In this document: positions 49,620 through 58,162 of the stretch, piece by piece
Layout of the letters: every line of letters starts with the position of its first letter
Position numbering within the stretch: position 1 is the stretch's first letter
Source of the DNA: Micrococcales bacterium
GTDB lineage: Bacteria; Actinomycetota; Actinomycetes; S36-B12; UBA10799
Length of the DNA stretch: 64,000 nucleotides
NCBI GenBank assembly: GCA_016703125.1
Contig: JADJCR010000002.1
Location: 310,001 to 374,000 of the forward strand
Direction of reading: 5' to 3'
Position numbers and translations under genes: made by a program
The notes under the pieces: generated by a model
Databases searched by the model: none
What the model was told of the DNA's origin: nothing
Seen by the model: only the letters and a program-made list of their open reading frames with translations

Positions 49620-50548
49620 GTGAGCGACATCCGTGAAGTGATCATCATCGGTTCCGGCCCGGCCGGCTACACCGCCGCGGTCTACGCCGCCCGGGCGCAA
49701 CTCGAGCCGGTGCTGCTGGAAGGTGCGGTGACCGCCGGCGGCGCACTGATGAACACCACCGAGGTCGAGAACTACCCCGGCTTCCCCGAGGGCATCCAGG
49801 GCCCCGATCTGATGCTGGCGATGCGTGCCCAGGCTGAGAAGTTCGGGGCGCAGATCCTCACGCAGGACGCCGTCGACGTGCAGTTGTCCGGCGAGTGAAG
49901 ACCGTCACCGACGACGCTGGTACCGTCTGGCGCGCGCGCGCGGTGATCCTGGCGATGGGGTCGGGGTACCGCGAACTCGGGGTGCCCAACGAGAAGCGCC
50001 TGTCCGGCCATGGCGTCTCCTGGTGCGCCACCTGCGACGGCTTCTTCTTCAAGGGACAGCACATCGCGGTGATCGGTGGCGGGGACTCCGCCATGGAGGA
50101 GGCCACCTTCCTGACCAGGTTCGCCGAGAAGGTCACGATCGTCCACCGCCGCGACGAGTTCCGCGCCAGCCGGATCATGGCTGAGCGTGCACTCAACGAC
50201 CCCAAGATCGAGGTGGTGTGGAACTCCGAGGTCGTCGACGTGATCGGCGAGGAGAAGGTCTCGGGGCTGGAACTGCGCAACCGGGTGACCGGCGACCAGT
50301 CCACACTCGAGGTCACCGGCCTGTTCGTCGCGATCGGGCACGACCCCCGCAGCGGACTGGTCAAGGGCCAGATCGACCTCGACGACGAAGGGTACGTCGT
50401 GGTGTCCGGCCGCACCACCAGCACCAACGTCGACGGGGTGTTCGCCGCCGGCGACTTGGTGGACCACACGTACCGCCAGGCGATCACCGCCGCTGGCAGC
50501 GGTTGTGCAGCCGCGCTGGACGCCGAGCGTTACCTGGCCGGTCACTGA
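49620..50548 (+). CDS. trxB: Thioredoxin reductase (apparent frameshift)
   Basis: NADPH-dependent flavoprotein that reduces thioredoxin. The N-terminal part has IIIGSGPAGYTAAVYAAR and ENYPGFPEGIQGPDLM; after the break come GVSWCATCDGFFF (CxxC redox site), VIGGGDSAMEEATFLTRF and the FAAGDLVDHTYRQAITAAGSG end. One base is missing around 49896, where GAG-GTG-AAG became GAG-TGA. Restored it is about 309 residues. GGAG lies before the GTG. It precedes trxA by 48 nt and is under a SigR/SigH-type promoter. Confidence 0.92.
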
Positions 50549-50596
50549 CGCCCCCGCCCCCGCACCATAGGCTTGACGCAACCTGTAAGGAGACCC

Positions 50597-50920
50597 ATGT
50601 CTGCTACCAAGATCGTGACCGACGCCACCTTTGCCGACGACGTCCTGCTCAGCGACAGGCCCGTCATCGTCGACTTCTGGGCGGAGTGGTGCGGGCCGTG
50701 CCGCATGGTGGCCCCGATCCTCGAGGAACTCGCCGGCGAGCACGACGAGGTCGTCGTGGCAAAGCTCAACGTCGACGAGAACCCCTCGATCGCCGCCCAG
50801 TACGGCATCACCTCGATCCCGACGATGAACGTCTACTCCGGCGGCAAGGTCGTGAAGCAGATCATCGGCGCCAAGCCCAAGGCTGCCCTCCTCGCAGACC
50901 TGAGCGATTACCTGAAGTAG
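50597..50920 (+). CDS. trxA: Thioredoxin
   Basis: 107-residue thioredoxin. FWAEWCGPCRMVAP holds the CGPC site (residues 32-35), and SIPTMNVYSGG includes the cis-proline loop. AAGGAGA before the ATG fixes the start. It lies between trxB and cwlM, the conserved mycobacterial order (trxC). TAGGCT just upstream of trxA could be an additional promoter. Confidence 0.95.
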   Translation: MSATKIVTDATFADDVLLSDRPVIVDFWAEWCGPCRMVAPILEELAGEHDEVVVAKLNVDENPSIAAQYGITSIPTMNVYSGGKVVKQIIGAKPKAALLADLSDYLK

Positions 50921-50933
50921 CGAAAGCACACCC

Positions 50934-52013
50934 GTGGCACGTGTCGGTGACACCGGGCCGGTCGTCGCGGAAGTTCGCGAGCGGCTGATCCGGCTGGGCA
51001 TGCTGCCAGCAGGCACTCCAGCGCGATTCGACAACGCGATGGATGCTGCCGTGCGCGCTTTCCAGCAGCAGCAGGGCCTGACCGTTGACGGGATCGTGGG
51101 TCCGGAGACGTTCCGCCGCCTCGAGGAGGTCCGCTGGCGGCTCGGGGACCGGGTCCTGTCCTACAGCGCCGGCCACATGCTGATCGGTGAGGACGCCCTG
51201 ACTCTCCAGCGCCGGTTGACCGACATGGGATTCGATTCCGGACGGGTGGACGGCATCTTCGGGCCGTCCACCGACCACGCGCTACGGGATTTCCAGCGCA
51301 ACGTGGGCCTGGAGCCCGACGGGGTGTGCGGCCCGGACACCCTGCGTGCCCTGGACCGGCTCAACCGCACCGTCAGCGGCGGGGCGCCCGAGGAACTGCG
51401 CGACCAGCAGGCCTTGTCCCGTCTGCAGACCGGCACTGGTGACAAGGTCATCGTCATCGACCCCGGTCACGGGGGCAACGACCCGGGGCGGGAGGTGCCG
51501 GACCTCACCGAGCAATCGGTCATCGACGACATCTGCTCCCGGCTCGAGGGCCGGCTGTCCGCCGTGGGCATCCAGGTCCTGCTGACCCGGCCACTGGGGG
51601 TGCGCCACGCCTCTCCGTCCACTGAGGCGCAGCGGGCAGTCTTCGCCAACCGGGTGGGGGCGGACCTGGTGATCTCCCTGCACTGCGACTGGGAGCCCTC
51701 CGGCAGCGGCAGCGGGGCCGCGACCTACTACTACGGCAGTTCCCGCACGGCCTCGATGCTCGGCCGGGAGTTTGCCGAGATCCTGCAGGAACACGTGGTG
51801 CAGCGCACAGAACTGGCAGACTGCAGCACGCACGCCAAGACCTGGGACCTCTTGCGGATGACGCGCATGCCCGCTGTGCGGCTGGAGGTCGGCTACCTGT
51901 CCAACGCTGCTGACCGGGCCCGCTTGACCGACCCGCACACCCGCCAGGAGATCGCCGAGAGCATCGCCGCGGCCATCCGGGCGTTCTTCAGTCCGCCGGT
52001 GGCGAGTCGTTAG
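50934..52013 (+). CDS. cwlM: CwlM-like N-acetylmuramoyl-L-alanine amidase family protein
   Basis: 359-residue protein with two peptidoglycan-binding-like modules (FDNAMDAAVRAFQQQQGLTVDGIVGPET and SGRVDGIFGPSTDHALRDFQRNVGLEPDGVCGPDT) followed by an amidase_3 fold with VIDPGHGGNDPG, AVFANRVGADLVISLHCDWEPS and RLEVGYLSN. It has no signal peptide. In M. tuberculosis the cytoplasmic CwlM is a kinase substrate that stimulates MurA, so a regulatory rather than lytic role is expected here. It is 13 nt downstream of trxA. Confidence 0.92.
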   Translation: MARVGDTGPVVAEVRERLIRLGMLPAGTPARFDNAMDAAVRAFQQQQGLTVDGIVGPETFRRLEEVRWRLGDRVLSYSAGHMLIGEDALTLQRRLTDMGFDSGRVDGIFGPSTDHALRDFQRNVGLEPDGVCGPDTLRALDRLNRTVSGGAPEELRDQQALSRLQTGTGDKVIVIDPGHGGNDPGREVPDLTEQSVIDDICSRLEGRLSAVGIQVLLTRPLGVRHASPSTEAQRAVFANRVGADLVISLHCDWEPSGSGSGAATYYYGSSRTASMLGREFAEILQEHVVQRTELADCSTHAKTWDLLRMTRMPAVRLEVGYLSNAADRARLTDPHTRQEIAESIAAAIRAFFSPPVASR

Positions 52014-52132
52014 ACCTGGCGTCTGTGCGGGCGCAGACCCGCCAGGACGAAACCTGCCAGCAGGCCGAGGCCCGCGAGGGCGAGAATGCGAAGAAGGACC
52101 CGGGAGGATTGTTTGTCGGCCACGACAGGCAT
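52010..52132 (-). CDS. Possible 40-residue single-helix membrane protein
   Basis: Opening M-PVVADKQSSR, a long hydrophobic segment LLRILALAGLGLLAGFVLAG and a basic end RPHRRQV. The stop overlaps the cwlM stop by 3 nt on the opposite strand. Codon use and the single helix make it plausible, but a weak ribosome binding site and small size keep it uncertain. Confidence 0.35.
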   Translation of the reverse strand: MPVVADKQSSRVLLRILALAGLGLLAGFVLAGLRPHRRQV

Positions 52133-52158
52133 GGTAGAGACAGACCGGAGGTGGGTGC

Positions 52159-53448
52159 ATGACGGGATCACGACTCGACCCGTGGATCGATGCCTATGCA
52201 GCACGGGCGATGGGGATGACCGCCTCGGAGATCCGCGCACTCTTCGCTGTGGCGTCGCGGCCGGAGGTCGTGTCCCTGGCCGGCGGGATGCCCTATGTGG
52301 ACGCCCTGCCCATGGAGGCGATCGCGCAAACGGTGCACGACCTGCTGATCAGTCAGGGGTCGGTGGCGCTGCAGTACGGCAACGGCCAGGGCGACCAGAC
52401 CCTGCGCGAGCAGATCGGTGAGGTGATGGCACCGGTCGGTGTCAGCGCACATCCCGACGACATCGTGGTCACGGCGGGCTCGCAGATGGCGCTCGACCTG
52501 GTCACCCGGGTGTTCTGCGACCCCGGGGACGTGATCCTGGTCGAAGCCCCCTCCTACGTCGGAGCGCTGGGGGTGTTCCGCTCGTACCAAGTGGACGTTC
52601 GCCATGTCGCCATGGATTCCGGGGGTCTGGTGCCCGAGGCGCTGCGCGAAGCGCTGGCAGCTTGCCGTGCCGAGGGTGCGCGCGTGAAGTTCATCTACAC
52701 CATCCCGAGCTACCACAATCCTGCCGGCGTGACCCAGGACCAGAGCCGCCGCGAGGAGATCCTGCAGATCGCCACCGAGGCGGGGGTGCTGGTGCTCGAG
52801 GACGATCCGTACGGGCTGCTCGGCTTCGACGGCGAGGTCCCGCAGGCCATCCGGGCCATGGACAGCGAATCCGTGATCTACCTCGGATCCTTCAGCAAGA
52901 CGATCGCCGCCGGGCTACGGGTGGGCTGGGCGGTCGCGCCGCACGGCGTGCGCGAGAAGCTCGTGCTCGCCGCGGAGGCCGCGATCCTGTGCCCGTCCAA
53001 CTTCGCCCAACTCACCGTCTCGGAGTACCTGCGGACCCAGCCGTGGATGGACCAGGTGAAGACCTTCCGCGAGCTCTACCGCGAGCGGCGAGACGCACTG
53101 CTGGGCACGATGGAGCAGATGTTCCCGCCCGGAACCAGTTGGACGGTGCCCAGTGGTGGCTTCTACTCCTGGGTGACGCTGCCCGAGGGCATCGACGCCA
53201 CGGCCATGCTGCCGCGCGCAGTGTCCCAGCTGGTCGCCTACGTGCCGGGGACCGGCTTCTACGTCGACGGGCAGGGCCGGGACTCGATGCGCCTGTCGTA
53301 CTGCCACCCGACCGCCGATCGCATCAGCGAGGGGGTCCGGCGGCTGGCCGGCGTCATCGAGTCGGAACTGGAACTGACCCGCACCTTCGGCAATGCCCCC
53401 GTCCACCTTCCCCCCGGGCCGGCCACGCCGAGCCCGGATCTCGCCTAG
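52159..53448 (+). CDS. PLP-dependent aminotransferase (class I/II, 2-aminoadipate-type)
   Basis: 429-residue fold-type I aminotransferase. SLAGGMPY opens the domain, and VILVEAPSYVG, FIYTIPSYHNPAGVTQDQSRREEIL, VLEDDPYGLL and the PLP lysine in LGSFSKTIAAGLRVGW follow. There is no MocR-type wHTH domain. GGAGG precedes the ATG. It is followed 9 nt later by a Ddl-like gene, so the pair may supply D-alanine-type precursors or another cell-wall amino acid; the real substrate is unknown. Confidence 0.88.
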   Translation: MTGSRLDPWIDAYAARAMGMTASEIRALFAVASRPEVVSLAGGMPYVDALPMEAIAQTVHDLLISQGSVALQYGNGQGDQTLREQIGEVMAPVGVSAHPDDIVVTAGSQMALDLVTRVFCDPGDVILVEAPSYVGALGVFRSYQVDVRHVAMDSGGLVPEALREALAACRAEGARVKFIYTIPSYHNPAGVTQDQSRREEILQIATEAGVLVLEDDPYGLLGFDGEVPQAIRAMDSESVIYLGSFSKTIAAGLRVGWAVAPHGVREKLVLAAEAAILCPSNFAQLTVSEYLRTQPWMDQVKTFRELYRERRDALLGTMEQMFPPGTSWTVPSGGFYSWVTLPEGIDATAMLPRAVSQLVAYVPGTGFYVDGQGRDSMRLSYCHPTADRISEGVRRLAGVIESELELTRTFGNAPVHLPPGPATPSPDLA

Positions 53449-53457
53449 AGGTACGCG

Positions 53458-54381
53458 ATGTCGGTTGTCGTGCTGGCCGGCGGTCTGTCCGCCGAACGCG
53501 ACGTCTCCCTGCGCTCGGGGCGGCGGCTGGCCGAAGCCCTGCGGGGGGAGGGTTATGAGGTCCGCGTCCTGGACGTCGACGCCGCTCTGCTGCCGGCCCT
53601 GCAGTCCGACCCGCCCGAGGTGGTCATCCCACTGGTTCACGGTGCCGCCGGTGAGGACGGCTCCCTGGCCGACGTTCTGGAGGCCCTGGAGATCCGCTAC
53701 GTGGGCAGCGGGCCGGTCGCCTGCCGGCAGACCTTCGACAAGGCCATCGCCAAAGGCATCGTGGCCGACCGCGGGGTGGCCGTGCCGCGCGGCTTCTCGC
53801 TGCCCCACGGGATCTTCCGGGACCTCGGTGCACAGGGGGTCATGGCAGCGATCCTGGACCGGCTGGGCCTGCCCCTGATGGTCAAGCCCACCCGTGGCGG
53901 GTCGGCGCTGGGTGCGACCCTGGTGCGGACCGGCGAGGAACTGCCCCCCGCGATGGTCGCTGCCTTCGCCTACGGCGACTCCGCGATGCTCGAGGAGTAC
54001 GTGACCGGTACCGAGGTCGCGGTGTCCGTCGTGGATCTCGGCGACGGCCCGCAGGCCTGGCCCGCCGTGGAGATCCAGCCGCGGTCAGGGATCTACGACT
54101 ACGCCGCCCGGTACACCGCCGGGGAGACCGAGTTCTTCGTACCCGCCCGGATCTCGGCGGAGGCTGCTCAGCGGTGCGCCGAGGCCGCCGTCGTCGCCCA
54201 CACCTCCCTGGGGCTGCGGCACTGGTCGCGGGCAGACTTCATCGTCACCGGCGACGATGTGTGCTTCCTCGAGTCGAATGTCGCTCCGGGCATGACCGAG
54301 ACATCGTTGTTCCCGCAGGCGGCCGCGGCCGCCGGTTACGCGCTGGGCGCGGTGGCTGCGGCACTGGTGTCGTCGGTCTGA
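53458..54381 (+). CDS. ddl: D-alanine--D-alanine ligase-like ATP-grasp protein
   Basis: 307-residue ATP-grasp enzyme. The N-terminus VVVLAGGLSAERDVSLRSGRRLAEAL and VIPLVHGAAGEDGSL are Ddl-like. The ATP-grasp core has PLMVKPTRGGSALGATLV, YVTGTEVAVSVVD, VEIQPRSGIYDYAARYTAGE and the metal-binding FLESNVAPGMTETSLFPQA. The adjacent aminotransferase supports a cell-wall role. Actinobacteria usually carry the housekeeping ddl beside mur genes, so this may be a paralogue. Its end overlaps parB by 46 nt. Confidence 0.85.
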   Translation: MSVVVLAGGLSAERDVSLRSGRRLAEALRGEGYEVRVLDVDAALLPALQSDPPEVVIPLVHGAAGEDGSLADVLEALEIRYVGSGPVACRQTFDKAIAKGIVADRGVAVPRGFSLPHGIFRDLGAQGVMAAILDRLGLPLMVKPTRGGSALGATLVRTGEELPPAMVAAFAYGDSAMLEEYVTGTEVAVSVVDLGDGPQAWPAVEIQPRSGIYDYAARYTAGETEFFVPARISAEAAQRCAEAAVVAHTSLGLRHWSRADFIVTGDDVCFLESNVAPGMTETSLFPQAAAAAGYALGAVAAALVSSV

Positions 54382-55259
54382 CCCATCAGCCCGAGGATGC
54401 GGTGCAGGTCCTCGGCGTCGGCGAAGTGGATGGTCAGCCGTCCCTTGCGCGCGGACAGGCGGACATCGACCGAGGTGTCGAAGCGGGCCGCCAGTGCGGT
54501 CTCCACGGTCTGCGCGAGGTCGGACTTCTCGACCGCCCGGCGCCGCCGCCGTGGTTTGGGCACATCAGAGGCGACAAGTTCCTCGGTCGAACGCACCGAC
54601 AGCCCTTCCGCGACGATGCGGGTGGCCAGCGCCTCCATCTGCTCCTCGGTCTGCAGGCCGAGCAGGGCCCGGGCATGGCCGGCGCTGAGCACCCCGGCGG
54701 CCACCCGGCGCTGCACGGCCGGCGGGAGTCTGAGCAGCCGCAGTGTGTTGGTCAGGTGCGGCCTCGAGCGTCCGAGCCGGTCGGCGAGTTGCTCCTGCGT
54801 GACGCCGAAGTCGCTGAGCAACTGCTGATAGGCGGCGGCCTCCTCCAGGGGATTGAGCTGCACCCGGTGGAGGTTCTCCAGCAAGGCGTCCCGCAGCAGG
54901 TCGACGTCGGCGGTCTCCCGTACCACGGCGGGGATCGTCTCCCACCCCGCCTCCTGCGCTGCGCGCCAGCGCCGCTCACCGGCCACGATCTCGTATCCGG
55001 CGCCCACGGGCCGCACCACGATGGGCTGCAGCAGTCCCACCTCACGCAGCGAGTGCACGAGTTCGGCCAGTGCCTCCTCGTCGAAGTTCTGACGGGGCTG
55101 ACTGGGGTTGGCTCTGACCTGCCGGACACCGATGTCCAGCAGCCTCACCCCGGGGACCCGCTCCAGTCCCCTGGCCGGATCGCGCAGGTCCACCGCGGTG
55201 GCGGGATCGGTCGTGGGGATCAGCGCACCGAGGCCCTTGCCCAGCGCCCGGCGGCTCAC
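54336..55259 (-). CDS. parB: Chromosome partitioning protein ParB
   Basis: 307-residue ParB/Spo0J-family CTPase that binds parS and loads SMC. The N-terminal ParB core has LLQPIVVRPVGAGYEIVAGERRWRAAQEAGW, the helix-turn-helix follows with TQEQLADRLGRSRPHLTNTLRLLRLPPAV, and the C-terminus SARKGRLTIHFADAEDLHRILGLM dimerises. It follows parA with a 4-nt overlap and starts at GTG. Two parS sites lie in the neighbouring rsmG-yidC region. Confidence 0.96.
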   Translation of the reverse strand: MSRRALGKGLGALIPTTDPATAVDLRDPARGLERVPGVRLLDIGVRQVRANPSQPRQNFDEEALAELVHSLREVGLLQPIVVRPVGAGYEIVAGERRWRAAQEAGWETIPAVVRETADVDLLRDALLENLHRVQLNPLEEAAAYQQLLSDFGVTQEQLADRLGRSRPHLTNTLRLLRLPPAVQRRVAAGVLSAGHARALLGLQTEEQMEALATRIVAEGLSVRSTEELVASDVPKPRRRRRAVEKSDLAQTVETALAARFDTSVDVRLSARKGRLTIHFADAEDLHRILGLMGQTDDTSAAATAPSA

Positions 55260-56062
55260 GGCGTCACCTCTACCGTCTGCTCGCTGTCGGTGAGGTCGAT
55301 GGTCGTGCCGAGGAACTCGGCGGCCGCGGTCCGGTAGGCCTGCGCCCCGCGCGACCCAGCGTCATAGGCCACGGCGGAGCGGCCGTGACCCGGTGCCTCC
55401 GACAACCGCACCGAGCGCGGCACAGCGGTCCGCAGGACCAGGTCGCCGAAGAAACCGCGGACTTCCTCCTCGACTTGTGCGGACAGCCGAGTCCGGCTAT
55501 CGGTCATGGTGAGCAGGATGGCTGCGATTCGCAGACTTGGGTTCAGGTGCTCGCGCACCATCTCCACGGTCCGGATCAGTTGTCCCAGCCCCTCGAGGGC
55601 GTAGTACTCGCACTGGATGGGGATGAGCAGGTCCTCGGCCGCGACCAGTGCGTTGAGGGTGAGCAGTCCCAGGCTCGGTGGACAGTCGACGAGGACGATG
55701 TCGGTGGGATGCTCAGCCAGGTAGGCCGCGAGCGCCTTCCGCAGCCGGTACTCGCGGGCCACCATGCTCACCAGCTCGATCTCCGCGCCCGCCAGATCGA
55801 GACTGGCCGGCACCAGATGGACCCCCGGGCTCTCGGGGACCGCCACCACCGTCTGCGCCATGGGCACGTCCTCGATGAGCACGTCGTACACGCCGGGATT
55901 CTCCGTGCGACTGGACACCCCCAGTCCGGTGGTGGCGTTACCCTGCGGATCCAGGTCGACCACGAGCACACTCTTGCCCAGCTCGGCGAGGGCGGCCGCC
56001 AGATTGACCACGGTAGTGGTCTTGCCCACCCCGCCCTTCTGGTTGGCAACCGTGACGATCAT
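55256..56062 (-). CDS. parA: Chromosome partitioning ATPase ParA (Soj)
   Basis: 268-residue Walker-type ATPase. The deviant Walker A is VANQKGGVGKTTTVVNLA near residues 6-23, LVVDLDPQGNATTGLG follows, and the Walker B is VLVDCPPSLGLLT. The N-terminus is much shorter than that of mycobacterial ParA, which carries about 50 extra residues; a 35-codon ORF upstream overlaps the ATG by ATGA and may be related to it. It is co-transcribed with parB. Confidence 0.95.
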   Translation of the reverse strand: MIVTVANQKGGVGKTTTVVNLAAALAELGKSVLVVDLDPQGNATTGLGVSSRTENPGVYDVLIEDVPMAQTVVAVPESPGVHLVPASLDLAGAEIELVSMVAREYRLRKALAAYLAEHPTDIVLVDCPPSLGLLTLNALVAAEDLLIPIQCEYYALEGLGQLIRTVEMVREHLNPSLRIAAILLTMTDSRTRLSAQVEEEVRGFFGDLVLRTAVPRSVRLSEAPGHGRSAVAYDAGSRGAQAYRTAAAEFLGTTIDLTDSEQTVEVTP

Positions 56063-56166
56063 TCGTCCTCCCCTGTCCTCGGCCAGCCCAAGCCGGCCGA
56101 GGAGGTGTTGTCCTCATCGCCGTCCTGAGCGTCCTGGGGCCATCCCAGTCCCGCACGTTGTTCCAT
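56059..56166 (-). CDS. Possible 35-residue leader/coupled peptide upstream of parA (GLGWP repeats)
   Basis: ORF of 35 codons reading M-EQRAGLGWPQDAQDG and later SSAGLGWPRTGEDE. Two near-identical GLGWP motifs flank an acidic middle. It overlaps the parA start by ATGA and so could couple translation, or it could be the decayed N-terminal extension seen in other actinobacterial ParA proteins. Start is an ATG 2 nt from the rsmG stop. Confidence is low. Confidence 0.4.
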   Translation of the reverse strand: MEQRAGLGWPQDAQDGDEDNTSSAGLGWPRTGEDE

Positions 56167-56168
56167 CG

Positions 56169-56744
56169 TCACCCCACCATGTCCCGTTCGACGCGAACGA
56201 CGCGCGTGCGCGCCGGGGTGCCGACCATCCGGACCTCGGCGTGCCAGTGACGTCGTCGCAACCACCCCTGAGCCGCCGCGAGCTCCTCGGCGGCCCGCTC
56301 CCCCTTCAGCAGCACCATGTGCCCCCCGGGAGCCACCAAGGGTGCCAGCCAGCCCAGCAGGAGTTCGGTGGTGGCCACTGCGCGTGCCGTCACCACCTCC
56401 GCAGTACCTCGGTGATCCTGTGCCCGCGCCCGGACCACCTCGGCATTCGTGATCCCGATTTCCCCCACTGCCAGTTCCAGGAACCGTGTGCGCCGCTCCA
56501 GCGGCTCGAGCACGGTGATCTGCAGGTCAGGCCGGGCGATGGCCCACACCAGTCCGGGTAGCCCCGCCCCGGATCCGACATCGATGACCGTGGCGTCCAG
56601 CGGAAGGCATCCTGGATCCTCGGTGACCGCAAGACAGTTGTCGATGTGGCGCTCCCATAGGCGGTCGGTCTCCCGTGGCCCGAGAAGTCCCCACTCAACG
56701 CCGGTGGACGCCAGCAGGTCCTGATACGCCTGCAGTTGTTCCAC
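56169..56744 (-). CDS. rsmG: 16S rRNA (guanine-N7) methyltransferase RsmG
   Basis: 191-residue SAM-dependent methyltransferase (GidB) that modifies G527 of 16S rRNA. The sequence has WERHIDNCLAV, VIDVGSGAGLPGLVWAI (SAM motif), ITVLEPLERRTRFLEL and VVTARAVATTELLLGWL. The GTG start lies inside a parS sequence (56738-56751), because the region is shared by the partition site and the coding start. It follows jag by 8 nt. Confidence 0.95.
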   Translation of the reverse strand: MEQLQAYQDLLASTGVEWGLLGPRETDRLWERHIDNCLAVTEDPGCLPLDATVIDVGSGAGLPGLVWAIARPDLQITVLEPLERRTRFLELAVGEIGITNAEVVRARAQDHRGTAEVVTARAVATTELLLGWLAPLVAPGGHMVLLKGERAAEELAAAQGWLRRRHWHAEVRMVGTPARTRVVRVERDMVG

Positions 56745-56751
56745 GTGAAAC
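56738..56751. promoter_or_regulatory. parS site overlapping the rsmG start codon
   Basis: GTTCCACGTGAAAC (reverse complement GTTTCACGTGGAAC) is the near-palindromic ParB-binding sequence of actinobacterial parS. It differs from the perfect palindrome by one base. It spans the rsmG GTG and the gap after jag. Confidence 0.85.
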
Positions 56752-56752
56752 G

Positions 56753-57214
56753 TCAGGCGGGTCGCACGACGACGAACCGCTGGGGCTCCTCCCCGCTGGA
56801 CTCGCTGACCAGTCCGGCCGCGGCGACCACGTCGTGCACCACCTTGCGCTCGAACGGGCTCATCGGCGGCAGCGAGACCGGCTCGCCGGTCGACTGCACC
56901 TCCTCGACGGCGCGTCGTCCCTGCACGGCCAGTTCCTCGCGCAGGGCGGCCCGGTGGCCTCCGACGTCCAGCATCAGGCGTGAGCGGTGACCCGTTTCCC
57001 GCATCACGGCCAGTCGGGCGAGGTCCTGCAGCGCATCGACCACCTCGCCGTCGTCGCCGATTAAGGCGTCGAGGTTCTCCCCCACGATCGCCACCATGGC
57101 GCGCCCGTTCTCGACGTCCATCTCGAGGTCGCCGTCGACATCGATGATGTCCAGGAAGCCTTCGAGGTAGTCCGCGGCGATATCGCCCTCTGCCTCGAGC
57201 GGGTTCTCGGTCAT
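56753..57214 (-). CDS. jag: Jag/KhpB (EloR) RNA-binding protein
   Basis: 153-residue protein with a KH-like segment (MVAIVGENLDALIGDDGEVVDALQDLARLAV) and an R3H-type C-terminus containing FERKVVHDVVAAAGL and EPQRFVVVRP. It lacks the long N-terminal Jag-N domain, as in other actinobacteria (Rv3920c). It binds RNA and in other phyla affects cell elongation. Between yidC and rsmG; a parS lies on each side. Confidence 0.9.
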   Translation of the reverse strand: MTENPLEAEGDIAADYLEGFLDIIDVDGDLEMDVENGRAMVAIVGENLDALIGDDGEVVDALQDLARLAVMRETGHRSRLMLDVGGHRAALREELAVQGRRAVEEVQSTGEPVSLPPMSPFERKVVHDVVAAAGLVSESSGEEPQRFVVVRPA

Positions 57215-57224
57215 GTCCGACTCC

Positions 57225-57238
57225 GTTTCACGTGAAAC
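57225..57238. promoter_or_regulatory. parS site between jag and yidC
   Basis: GTTTCACGTGAAAC is a perfect 14-bp palindrome matching the core parS consensus. It ends one base before the yidC stop codon and is 487 bp from the other parS. Confidence 0.93.
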
Positions 57239-58162
57239 CTAGGTGCTGCGCCGCTTCTTGCGCGATTGCCGTTTCGGCTGCGTGCGCGGCGGGGTCTTCG
57301 GCTGCTCCACGACCTCGGGGATCACCACTCCCGTGGCAGACGCCACCTGGCCGGCCTTCTTGGCGGTCTTCGACGCATCGCGCTTGAGTTTGGCATCGTA
57401 TGCCGGCGTCCCCGGTTGCGGGTTGTTGCGGATCACCCAGAACTGCTGACCCATGGACCAGAGGTTCGTGGTCAACCAGTAGATGAGCACACCGAGCGGG
57501 AAGTTGATACCACCGATGGCGAACATGACCGGGAAGATGTACAGGAGCAGCTTCTGCTGCCGGACGATCGGGTTGTCGGCCGCGGTGTTCTTGATGATGA
57601 GCTGGCGCTGGGTGATGAAGGTCGTTGCCGACATCAGGACGATCATCACCAAGGTGACGACATGCGTCAGCGTGGGGTTTGGCGTCTCGTTGGCGTTGAG
57701 GAAGGTGCCGTAGATCGGTACCCCGAAGATCGTCGCCTCCCGGCCCTGTGCGACCAGCTCAGGGGTGAGCACCCCCACGGCCTTGTCCTGCGCCATGCCC
57801 TGCAGCACCCGGAACAGGGCGAAGAAGATGGGCGCCTGGACCAGGATCGGCAGGCAGGAGGAGAGCGGATTCGTACCGGTCTCCCGGTACAACTTCATCA
57901 TCTCCTCGGACTGCCGCTGGCGATCGCCGGCGTACTTCTGCTGGATCTCCTTCATCTGCGGCTGGAGGATCTGCAGGTTGCGCTGGGCTTTGATCTGCTT
58001 GACGAACAGGGGGATCAGCAGCACCCGGATGACGATCACCAGGCCGACGATGGACAGCCCCCAGGCCGCACCACTGGCGGCTCCGAAGATGGGAGTCAGG
58101 ATGGCGTGGAACGTGACGAGGATCCAGGAGACGGCTATTTCGAGCCACTCTAGGATGAACAT
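57239..58162 (-). CDS. yidC: Membrane protein insertase YidC/Oxa1
   Basis: 307-residue insertase with five hydrophobic segments. The IQQKYAGDRQRQSEEMMKLYRETGTNPLSSCLPILVQAPIFFALF segment is the classic Oxa1/YidC core (seen across two adjacent helices in the protein). Cytoplasmic C-terminus is long and basic, rich in Lys/Arg (KRQSRKKRRST), and would contact the ribosome. Starts within the yidD end, an overlap of 13 nt. Confidence 0.96.
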   Translation of the reverse strand: MFILEWLEIAVSWILVTFHAILTPIFGAASGAAWGLSIVGLVIVIRVLLIPLFVKQIKAQRNLQILQPQMKEIQQKYAGDRQRQSEEMMKLYRETGTNPLSSCLPILVQAPIFFALFRVLQGMAQDKAVGVLTPELVAQGREATIFGVPIYGTFLNANETPNPTLTHVVTLVMIVLMSATTFITQRQLIIKNTAADNPIVRQQKLLLYIFPVMFAIGGINFPLGVLIYWLTTNLWSMGQQFWVIRNNPQPGTPAYDAKLKRDASKTAKKAGQVASATGVVIPEVVEQPKTPPRTQPKRQSRKKRRST

